DNA from: Hansschlegelia zhihuaiae
Lineage (GTDB): Bacteria > Pseudomonadota > Alphaproteobacteria > Rhizobiales > Methylopilaceae
Assembly: GCF_004103825.1 (NCBI RefSeq)
Contig: NZ_RYFI01000002.1
Location: 71,018-135,017 of the forward strand
Reading direction: 5' to 3'
DNA length: 64,000 nt
The notes under the pieces were generated by a model. The model worked only from the letters and a program-made list of their open reading frames with translations. It did not search any database and was not told the DNA's origin. Shown piece by piece: positions 28,762 through 37,900 of the stretch. The position numbers and the translations under genes are program-made. Every line of letters begins with the position of its first letter. Within the stretch, counting starts at the first letter, position 1.

Positions 28762-30342
28762 ATGGAGACCCGCGCCAATCACGTTCTCGTCGGCGCCTTC
28801 ACGCTCGCCGTGCTGGCTGCGGCCTTCGGCTTCGTATGGTGGTTCGCGGGGGTCGGGAAGACAAGCGAGCGCGCGATCTATCGCATCCAGTTCCAGGGCG
28901 CGGTGTCGGGCCTGACGCCGGGCTCGGGCGTGCAGTTCAATGGCATCCGGGTCGGCGACGTCACGAGCCTCAATTTCGATCCGCAGGACCCGGCCAAGGT
29001 CGTGGCCCGCATCGAGGTGTTCAAGAACACCCCGATCCGCACCGACACGCGCGCCCGGCTCGAGATGACGGGCCTCACCGGCGGCGCCGTGATCCAGCTC
29101 ACGGGCGGCTCCCAGACCGCCGAGAGCTTTCCGCTGGTGACCACCGAATCGGGCGATCCCAACAACGCCCCGGTGCTGATCGCCGAAGGCTCGGCGTTCC
29201 AGGACATCCTGGAGAGCGCCCGCACGGTGCTCGATCAGGCACGCACCACCTTCGGCGACATCCAGGGTCTCGTCGGCAATTCGCGCGGCTCGATCGAGAG
29301 GTCGCTGCAGAATGTCGAGCAGTTCACCTCGGCGCTCGCGGCGAATTCCGGCGACCTCAAGAGCTTCATGCAGAACACGGGCGTCGCGGCGCGGCAGATC
29401 GGCAACCTCGCGGACAATCTCGTGCCGCTCGTCACCGACGTGCAGAACCTCGTGCGCGCCGTCGACGTCAACAAGGTCGACCAGACCATGTCGAACGCGG
29501 TCGCGTTCACTGATTCGCTGAAGAAGGCCGGCCCGCAGGTCGAGAAGGCGCTGACCCAGGTCGCGGCGCTCGCCGAGCAGCTTCGCGGCTCCGGGCAGAA
29601 GGTCGACGACGTGCTGGTGCGCGTGCAGGGCATCGTGAATGCGGTGGACCCGAAAACCGTGAACGCGGCCGTCGACCGCTTCAACCAGGTCCTGCAGTCG
29701 GTCGACCCGGCGAAGGTCACTTCGACGATCGCCTCCATCGAGGAGGCCTCGCGCAACGCCAGCCGCACCATCTCGGCGATCGATCCGGAGAAGATCAACC
29801 GGGCGGTCGACGGATTCACGGGGCTCGCGACCTCGATCGACGGTCCGACCATCAACCGGGCGGTGGCGAGCTTCGACCGCGCCGTCTCGGCGATCGACGG
29901 CGACAAGGTCCGCGCCACCGTCGACAATGTGAACCGTTTCGCCGAGGCGCTCGGCCGCAACAGCCAGACCGTCGACCAGATCATCGCCGATGCGCGCAAC
30001 ATCTCCGGGCGCTTGACCGGCACCGCCGACAAGCTCGACGCGCTGCTCGACGACGCCCGCAAGCTGGTCGGGTCGGGCGAAGCCCAGGGGGCGGTCGCGG
30101 ACTTCCAGAAGGCCAGCCAGGCGGTCCGCGATCTCGCGCTCAAGCTCGACGGCCGCACCGCCGAGATCGCCGCGGGCATCACAAGGCTGTCGAGCTCGGG
30201 TCAGCGCGACCTTTCGGGCTTCATCGCCGACGGCCGCCGCACGCTCAACAATCTCGACGCCGTGCTCGGCGACATCAGACGCAACCCCCAGCAGTTCCTG
30301 TTCGGGACCAAGGGCGGCGTTCCGGAGTATCGCGCCCGATGA
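28762..30342 (+). CDS. mlaD: MCE-domain protein MlaD with long repetitive C-terminal region
   Basis: A 526-residue inner-membrane-anchored MCE protein. A single N-terminal membrane helix (residues ~10-30) precedes one MCE domain (~40-115; FQGAVSGLTPGSGVQFNGIR, MTGLTGGAVIQLTGG). E. coli MlaD has ~180 residues, so ~400 residues here are extra. They are helical, and residues ~235-400 repeat a ~19-residue unit (VDPKTVNAAVDRFNQVLQS, IDPEKINRAVDGFTGLATS, IDGPTINRAVASFDRAVSA). Such a tail could extend the lipid conduit across the periplasm. Its stop overlaps the next start (ATGA). Confidence 0.92.
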   Translation: METRANHVLVGAFTLAVLAAAFGFVWWFAGVGKTSERAIYRIQFQGAVSGLTPGSGVQFNGIRVGDVTSLNFDPQDPAKVVARIEVFKNTPIRTDTRARLEMTGLTGGAVIQLTGGSQTAESFPLVTTESGDPNNAPVLIAEGSAFQDILESARTVLDQARTTFGDIQGLVGNSRGSIERSLQNVEQFTSALAANSGDLKSFMQNTGVAARQIGNLADNLVPLVTDVQNLVRAVDVNKVDQTMSNAVAFTDSLKKAGPQVEKALTQVAALAEQLRGSGQKVDDVLVRVQGIVNAVDPKTVNAAVDRFNQVLQSVDPAKVTSTIASIEEASRNASRTISAIDPEKINRAVDGFTGLATSIDGPTINRAVASFDRAVSAIDGDKVRATVDNVNRFAEALGRNSQTVDQIIADARNISGRLTGTADKLDALLDDARKLVGSGEAQGAVADFQKASQAVRDLALKLDGRTAEIAAGITRLSSSGQRDLSGFIADGRRTLNNLDAVLGDIRRNPQQFLFGTKGGVPEYRAR

Positions 30343-30938
30343 CCTTGTTCCTTTCACGTCGGGCGAAAGCACGGCTGGGCGCGCTGGCGCTCGCGGCGCT
30401 CGCGCTCACAGGCTGTTCGAGCGCGCCGCCGCCGCAGACCTTCGACCTCACCGCTCCGTCCCGTCCCGGGCGATCGGCCGGATTCGCCGGTAACCTCATC
30501 GTGGCCGAACCGATCGCGGTCGCGACTCTCGACGGGCAGAACGTGGTCGTGAAGCCGACCACCGGCATCGTGACCTATCTGCCCAACTCGCAATGGGCCG
30601 ACCGACTGCCGAAGCTCGTCCAGTCCAAGATCATCGAAGCCTACGAGAATTCGAACCGGCTGCGGTCGGTCGGCCGGCCGGGCGACCGCCTAACGGTCGA
30701 CTACCAGCTGTTGAGCGAGCTCCGCGCCTTCGAGATCGACGCCGCGACCGGAACCGCCAGTGTCGAGCTCACGGCCAAGGTGGTGAACGACAAGACCGGC
30801 AAGATCGTCGCCGCGCGGGTGTTCTCGGCGCGGCGGCCGGTCGCCGCCGTGGACGGGCCCAACGCCACGCGCGCGCTCGACGCCGCGCTCGGCGAGGTGC
30901 TGGCCGATCTCGTCGCCTGGCGCGGCGGGGCGGCCTGA
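30339..30938 (+). CDS. ABC-type transport auxiliary lipoprotein (PqiC/MlaC-position)
   Basis: A 199-residue lipoprotein; the signal peptide ends in the lipobox LALTGCSS with the acylated Cys at ~residue 28. The mature domain (YLPNSQWADRLPKLVQSKII, FEIDAATGTASVELTAKV) matches the ABC-transport auxiliary component family (PqiC-like), whose members sit at the end of mlaEFD operons in alphaproteobacteria in place of MlaA/MlaC. It probably lies on the outer membrane inner face and receives or passes lipid from MlaD. Start overlaps the mlaD stop. Confidence 0.9.
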   Translation: MTLFLSRRAKARLGALALAALALTGCSSAPPPQTFDLTAPSRPGRSAGFAGNLIVAEPIAVATLDGQNVVVKPTTGIVTYLPNSQWADRLPKLVQSKIIEAYENSNRLRSVGRPGDRLTVDYQLLSELRAFEIDAATGTASVELTAKVVNDKTGKIVAARVFSARRPVAAVDGPNATRALDAALGEVLADLVAWRGGAA

Positions 30939-31029
30939 CGCCTCACGCAGGCGTCATCCGCTGGACCGTTGCCCGGCGCTCTGGCCGCCCGACCTCCTTC
31001 GCGACACAAGCGACGGAGGCCCCAAGGCC

Positions 31030-31377
31030 ATGACCAAGCTGTTTCGCGCGCTTTCCCTCGCCGCGCTGATCGCCACGCCCGCGCTCGCCCATCACGGCTG
31101 GTCGAGCTACGATTCGTCGAAGATGTTCGTGATCGAGGGTCCGGTGATCGACTCCTCCTACGGCAATCCGCACGGCTCGCTGGAGCTCGACCACGGCGGA
31201 AAGCGCTGGGAGATCGTGCTGGCGCCGCCCTCGCGCATGACCGCCCGCGGCCTCGCGGAGGCCGACATCGCCAAGGGCAAGACCGTCAAGGTCGAGGGCT
31301 ATCCGAAGTCCGACGGCGAGCCGGAGATGCGCGCCGAGCGGATCACCGTGGGCGGCAAGACGGTCGAGCTGCGCTAA
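31030..31377 (+). CDS. DUF6152 family periplasmic protein
   Basis: A 115-residue secreted protein. The signal peptide (MTKLFRALSLAALIATPALA) is followed by the family marker HHGWSSYDSSK at the mature N terminus, which could be an N-terminal metal site because two His follow the cleavage point. The rest is a small beta domain (KMFVIEGPVIDSSYGNPHGSLEL region, WEIVLAPPSRM, VKVEGYP). Function is not known; families of this type appear near copper and other metal-handling genes. The next gene starts 15 bases on and is probably co-transcribed. Confidence 0.82.
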   Translation: MTKLFRALSLAALIATPALAHHGWSSYDSSKMFVIEGPVIDSSYGNPHGSLELDHGGKRWEIVLAPPSRMTARGLAEADIAKGKTVKVEGYPKSDGEPEMRAERITVGGKTVELR

Positions 31378-31392
31378 GCCGAGAATCCCGAC

Positions 31393-31887
31393 GTGGAGCA
31401 CGCCGGCCACGCCCCGGAATGGGCCGCGGCGCTCGAGGCCTCCTGGCTCGGCGTCGCGATGCGCCAGTCGCTGTTCGCCTATCCGGTCGCGAACCTGCTG
31501 CATCTTCTCGGCCTGACGCTGCTTGTCGGCCCGATCATGCTGCTCGATCTCCGGCTGATGGGGTTCGGCCGCGGGTTGATCGACGCCGCGGCGGCGTCGC
31601 GCGTGCTGACCCGCTTCGCGCTTGCCGGCCTCGCCTTCGCGGCCGCCACCGGGCCGCTGCTGTTCGTCGCCGACGCGAAGTCGCTCTCGACCAGCGCGCT
31701 GCTGATCGCGAAGCTCGTCCTGATCGCTGCGGCGCTGGCCAATGCGGCGCTGCTGCGGCTCTGGTGGGGGAGGCTGCTTCCGGACTGGGACCTGTTCGCG
31801 CCATGGCTCGCGAAGCTTCAGGCCGCGGCCTCGATCGCGCTCTGGGTGACCGTCGCCGGGCTCGGGCGGATGATCGCCTATCTCTGA
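31393..31887 (+). CDS. Four-helix inner membrane protein (DUF6644/DUF2214-like)
   Basis: A 164-residue integral membrane protein with about four hydrophobic helices (residues ~25-50, ~68-88, ~98-120, ~138-160). Conserved-looking features are an N-terminal His pair (EHAGHAPEW), NLLHLLGLTLLVGPIMLLDLRLMG and LVLIAAALANAALLRLW, all of which resemble the DUF6644/DUF2214 group. The start is a GTG at 31393. It forms a two-gene unit with the DUF6152 gene. Histidines in helix 1 and the loop might bind heme or metal, but that is speculation. A bidirectional terminator follows. Confidence 0.78.
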   Translation: MEHAGHAPEWAAALEASWLGVAMRQSLFAYPVANLLHLLGLTLLVGPIMLLDLRLMGFGRGLIDAAAASRVLTRFALAGLAFAAATGPLLFVADAKSLSTSALLIAKLVLIAAALANAALLRLWWGRLLPDWDLFAPWLAKLQAAASIALWVTVAGLGRMIAYL

Positions 31888-31902
31888 CCGTCCGGACGGA
31901 TG

Positions 31903-31936
31903 AAAGCCCGCCGGCGTGGTCTGCCGGCGGGCATTT
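31903..31936. terminator. Bidirectional terminator between convergent genes
   Basis: A 10-bp perfect stem GCCCGCCGGC/GCCGGCGGGC with a 7-base loop is flanked by GAAA on one side and ATTTCC on the other, so short U-runs follow the hairpin on both strands. It serves the DUF6644-like gene and the giant minus-strand gene. Confidence 0.75.
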
Positions 31937-31953
31937 CCTCAGACGTGGACGGC

Positions 31954-34900
31954 TCAGCGGCTCTCGAACTTGCCGGCCGCGTGGGCAAGCATCGTATAGA
32001 CCTTGCCAGTCTCCGAGGTCAGGTAGGTCTGGGCGAGGGCGTCGTCGGAGCCCTGCGGCGCGACCTCGTCGAGCAGCTTCTCGAACTCGGCGACGTAGCG
32101 GTCGACCGTCGCCCGGAACTCCGGCTCGGCGGCGTATTTGCGCTTGATGTCCTCATAGGTCTGCTGGCCCTGCAGCGTGTAGAGCCTGCGGGTGAAGACG
32201 TTGCGCTCGCCGCGCCGGTAGCGGTCCCAAAGGTCGGTCACGGCCTGGTGGTCAATCATCCGGGCGATGTCGACCGACAGATTGTCGAGCGACTCCATCG
32301 TCGCCGATTGCTGGGCGCGGGCCTGCGCGCCACCCTCGCTGCGGCGGACCGGATCGATCTCGCCGTCGTCGCGGGAGGCGCGGGCGAGCAGCCCGGAAAT
32401 CCAGCTGCCGCCGTCCTCCTCGGCGCGCGGCAGGCGCGCCGAGGGTTTCGGTTCGGCCGGGGGAGCCGCCTTTGGCTGCTGGGCGGCCGGCTGGGGCGCA
32501 GATTTCGGCGCGGGGGCCTGCGCGGCGGGTTGCGGCGGGGCCTTTGCTTCCGAAGGCGCCTTCGGGGCGGGGGCCGCCGGCGCAGGTTCGGCCGGACGCG
32601 GCGGCTGGGGCGCCCGCGCCTGCGGCGCGGCGGGCGCCGCGCGGACCGGCGCGGCCGCGCCTGCCGCCGCGACCCGCGGACGTTCGGCGACGTCGAAGCT
32701 CGCGCCGTGCCGCGAGGCGATCTCCCCAAGCGCCGTCAACGCCTTGATCTGCTCGGCCACGACGCGGCGGAGCTCGGCGGCGTTCTCCTCCGCCTCCTTG
32801 GGCATTTCGAGCACGCCGCGCTTCAACTGCTCGCGGGTCGTGTCGAGCTCGGACTGGATCGACGCGGTCATGGTCCGCATCTCGCGCGCGACCTCGCCGA
32901 ACCGCGCGCTCGCTTCCGTGAGCATGCGGTTCATCTCGCGCGCCGCGTCGTCATTGGCCGCCTTGAACGCCGAGGTGGTTTTGGCGCGCTCGCTCTCGGT
33001 CGTGGTCCGCACCTTCTCGAATTCGCCCGCGATCGACTGGGTCGTGGCGCCGACCTGCGCCGCGAGCCCCTCGGCCACCTTGGTGGCGCGCTGCTCGGAC
33101 TTCGCCAGCGCGGCGTCGATCGAGGTCGCGAAGCCTTCGAGCACGCCGCCGAGCTCCTTGGCCTTGACCCCGAGCCCCGAGGCTAGCGTGTCTAGCGCGC
33201 CGCGACGTTCCTCGAGGTCGCCCGCGAGACGGGTATGCGTGCCGTCGAGCGTTTCGATGACCTTGGAGATCGACGCCGTCTGGCTCTCGAGCTGGCGGGC
33301 GACGTCGCCGACCCGCTCGAGCACGCCCATCGAGACGTCGCGCAGCGACGCGACCTGCGCGCCGACCCGGTCGCCGGTGCGCGTCGTGGTCTCGGCGATG
33401 TCCGCCATGATCTCCTCGAAGGCCGTGACGCGGCCGGAGAGGTCGCTCTCGACCGCGCCGAGCTTGCGCCCGGCGTTGTCGAGCAGGGTCTGCAGCGCCG
33501 TGTTGGCGTCGGCGAGGCGCGTGAGGGTGTCGGCCAGTTCGCCCGCGAGCGCAGTCTGCGTCTCGGTCAGCTCGGCGACGGCGCGCTTGCTTTCGCGCGA
33601 GATCGTGCGGGCGAGCGTCGAGGTCGCCTCGGTCACCGCCTCCTGCAGCTTGAGGCTCGAACCGTCGAGCTGCTCGACCGCGCGCGTGGTCTCGGCGCCC
33701 ATGGTTTCGCCGAGCCGTTGCGAGGTGAGCCTGAGACGGTCGGCCACCTGGTTGAGATTCGCGATGGTCGAGGCGCCGCGCGTCTCGAAGGTCGCGACGA
33801 GGTCGCCGTTCAGGGCGTCGATCGCCTCGCGGAGCGCCTCTCCGCGGACGCCGAGCGTCTCGACCAGGGCGGCCGAGCGTTCGTCGAGGCGGCTGACCAC
33901 CGCCTCGCCGACGCTCGAAAGCTCGCGCGTGACCGCGCCGCCCTGGCTTTCCAGCCTGTCGAGCAGGCCGGCCCCGTTGCTGTCGAGCGCGGCCGACAGC
34001 TCCTCGATCCGTCGGCGCAGATCTTCGGCCACGTCGTCGGTGAGCTTGGCGAGCCCCGACTCGATCTTGGCCGAGACGTCGGCGAGGGAGCGGGTGACGC
34101 CTTCGACGCGTTCGCCGATGAGGTCGGCGAGGCCGCCGCCGCGCTCGTCGAGCGTGGAGCCGACCTGGTCGAGACGGCCGAGCACGGTCATCTCGAAGCG
34201 CGCGATGCGGGTGTCGAGCGTGTCCGCGACCTCGATCGCCTTGGAGCCGAGCGCGCGGTTGACCGCCTCCGCCTTGCCGTCGAATGACGCCACGAGGTCG
34301 TCGGTGCGCGCCGCGAGCGTCGCCGCGAACTCGGCGGCGCGGCTCGCAAGCAGGGTCGCGACGCCGGTCGAGCCCTCGCCGAGCGTGCGGGCGAGCTCGA
34401 GCGTGCGCTGCGCCAGCGTCTCGTTGAGCGAACGGGTGCGCGAGCTCAGGCCGTCGTCGATCCGCGTCATGCGGCTTTCGAGCGAGAGCGCGAGGTCGCT
34501 CATGCGGGCCGACATCTGCTCGTCGAAGGAGCCGAAGCGCGTGGCGAGCTGGGTGTCGAGGTCCGCAGCCCGTTCGGCGAAGGAGTCCGCCCGTTCCGCG
34601 AGCGCCCGTTCGAGGTCCGCGGCCTTGGCGTCGAAGCCCGCGACATGGACCGAGACCGAGCGGGTCAGCCGCTGGGCGCGCTCGTCAAGCCCCTGGAAGC
34701 TCTCGGCGATGGCGTCGCTCATCGCGGTCGCGCGTTCGTTTAGGGCGCCGACGCGCTCCTCGATCGCGCCGTCGAGCGCAGACACATGGGCCGAGAAGGT
34801 CTGGAGCCGTTCGCCGAGCGCCGCGTCGAGCGACGAGACCCGGGCGTCGAAGGCGCCGAGACGCTCGCCGATGACGCGGTCGAGGGTCCCGACGCGGGCG

Positions 34901-37900
34901 TCGATCTTGCCGATCTGAACGCCGATCGTCTCATCGACTGCCGCGACCTTGGCGTCGACCGCCGCGACCCGCTCAACCATCGCGCCGTCGATGCGGCTGA
35001 TCGTGCCGTCGAGCTCCGAGATCTTCTGATGGACGAGGGCTGCGCGCGAGCCGATCTCGTCGCCGACGCGCGCGACCTGGGCGTCGAGCCCGGCGACATG
35101 AGCGCGGGTCGCCTGGTCGAAGGCCGACAGACGGCCGTCGAAGCCGGAGATGCGGTCCGCCAGTTGGCCGTCGAGATCGCCGAGCTTGCCGTCGAATGCG
35201 ACGAGCCTGTCGTCGATCGACGAGGCGAGGCGTCCGCCTTCGGCGCGAAGGCGGTTCTCCACTTCGGCGACCCGGTCGGTGATGATCTCGGCGAAGCGAC
35301 CGGTCTCCCGGCCGAGCCGGTCGACCAACGCCGGTCCGCGCGTGCCGAACACCTCGTCGAGCGCCGCGAGCTGCGTCGCGAGCGTCTCGCCCACGGCGCC
35401 GCCGCGCGCCGAGATCGCTTCGGAGAGTTGGTGCGCCGCGACGGCGAGGGCCTCGGCGACCTTCTCGCCGCGCTGGCCGATGACCGCGCCGATCTCGCCC
35501 GCGAGGCCGTCCAGGCGCTCGCGGATCGCGACGACGCGCTGGTCCATCAGGCCGCCGAAGCCCGCGACCGAACTTTCGAGGGTGGTCTTGGCCACCGCAG
35601 CGCCGTCCTCGAGGCGCAGCGCCACATGGGAGGCCGCGTCGGCGAGCATCCGTTCGGCCGAGGAGATCTCGGAGGCGAGCCGGTCGCCCAGCGTCGCGCT
35701 TGCGATGTCGAAGCGCTCCTCGAAGGCGCCGATGCGCTCCGCGATCGCCTGGCCGGCCCGCTCGTCAGCCTTGCGGAAGGCCTCGTCGGAGATCGCGGCA
35801 CGAGCCGCGATCTGCTCGATGAGACGGGTCTCGGTCTCGGCGATCCGCTTCTGCAGGTCGCCGCCCCGAACCACGATCGTGTCGTGGATGCGCTCGGCGG
35901 TGTCGCTGAGCGTCACGGTCAGCCGGCCGCCGCGGTCGGCGATGATGTCAGCGACCGAAGCGCCGGTGGTCGACAGTCTGTCCTCGAAGGCCTTGAGGCG
36001 GTCCTCGACCCCCGTCGAAATACGCCCGGTCGCGGCGTCGAAGGCGGCCTCGGCCGCAAGGGCCCGGGCGTCTATCTTGCCCGACAGCGCGTCGCCAGCG
36101 GCTGCGAGCCGCTGCTCGAGTTCGCCGCCCTTGGCCACGACCGTCTCGTGGATCCGATCTGCGGTCTCGCCAAGCGACTCGGTCAGCGCGCCGCCGCGGT
36201 CGGCGATGATCTCGGCGATCGCCTCGCTGATCGAGGCGAGGCGCTGCTCGAACTCGCCGAGCCGCTCGCCGACCTGGCCCGTGACGAGCTGCGCGGCCGC
36301 CGCCAGGGCGGCCTCGGCGAGTCCGGCGCGGGCGTCGATCCGCCCCGCGAACTCGTCGCCCGCCGTCGCGAAGCGGCGCTCGAACTCGCCGCCGCGCGTG
36401 ACCACGGTGTCGTGGATGCGTTCCGCGGTCTCGTTCAGCGTCTCCGTCAGCGCGCCGCCGCGTTCCGCGATGAGCTCGGCGACCGCCTCGCCGGTCGTCG
36501 ACAGACGTTCCTCGAACGCCTTGAAGCGGACGTCGACGCTGGAGCCGACCCGGCCGGCGGCGGCGTCGAAGGCGGCCTCGGCCGCGACCGCGCGCGCGTC
36601 CAGCGTTTCGTTCATGCGCTCGCCGCTGGCGGAGAGCCGACGCTCGAGGTCGTCGCCGCGCGTGACCACGACGTCGTGGATGCGCTCGGCGGTGTCGCCG
36701 AGATTGGTGAGCAGGATCTGGCTGCGCTCGGACAGCACGTCGGCGATCGTGACGCCGGCGGTCTCGATCGACTCGCGGACCTCCTGGGCCCGGCCGTCGA
36801 TCGCCTGGACGATGCGGGCGCCGGCTTCGCCGAAGTCGGTCTCGATCGCCGCGCTGCGGTCGACCACGGCCTCGTAGACCCGGTCGCTGGCGCGGGCGAT
36901 GCGGGCCGCCACCTCGAGGCCCTGGGATTCGAGAAGGCTCGCGATGCGGTCGCCGCCTTCCGTGTAGCGGCGCTCAAGCTCGCCGCCATGGACGACGATC
37001 GCCTCGTGCATCCTGGCGCTCGCCTCGGCGAGCCGGTCGGACAGGTCCTCGCCGCGGGTGGCGATCTCCTCGGCGAGGCTCCGGCCGGCGCCGTCGAGCC
37101 GTTCGGCGATCTCGCCGCCGCGCAGCGAGAGGTCCTCGACGACGCGGTCGCTCGCGCCCCGCAGGGCGTTCGTGACCTCGTCGGACCGTGCGGCGAGCGA
37201 CTGCTCGACGTCCGCGGCGAGCGCGCGCAGCGCCGCCGTGGTGTCGTCAGCGCGCTCGGAGATCGTGCGGACCACGACGTCGGACCGATCCCCGAACAGC
37301 GCGACCACCTGGCCGCCGGTGCGCTCCAGATCGTCGTTGAAGGCGGTTCCGCGCGAGGCGAAGTCGTCGGCGAGACGCGCGGCCGTGGTCGCGAAGGCCT
37401 CGATCGAGCGATCGCCGCGCTCGCCAAAGGCTTCGGTGACGGACTCCGCGGTCGCGGCCAGCGTCTCGACGAGGTCACGCGACCGGTCGTCGAGCGCGTC
37501 GATCACCGCGCGCGCCTTGAGCTCGATCGCCTCGTGGAAGCGGGCGCCGGCGTCGGCCAGCGCGTCGGTCATCTCGCGCGAGCGGTCGGCGAGGGTCGAC
37601 AGGACGTCGTCGGCGCGCTCCGACATCTGGTCGTGGAACAGCGCGCCGGCGGCCGCGAGCGCGCCCGTGAGCTCCTCGGCGCGGCCCGCGAAGCGGTCCG
37701 TCACGCCGAGCCCGGTGCGGTCGAGCTGTTCAATGATGGCGTCGGAATGCTCGGCCAGGCGGTCGGAGACCGCCGCGCCGACCCTCTCGATCTCGCCCAC
37801 CACGGCCTGGCCGCGGATGTCGAGCGCGGAGGCGGCCTCGGACGAGAACCGCGCGACGCGGTCGTCGAAGTCGGCGCTCGCGGCCGCGAGGCGGTCGGTG

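Noticed and set aside
27670-30372. Long minus-strand open frames across mlaE, mlaF and mlaD
   Set aside because: They are shadows of strong plus-strand genes with intact ABC and MCE motifs; antisense products are low-complexity Arg/Ala/Asp sequence.
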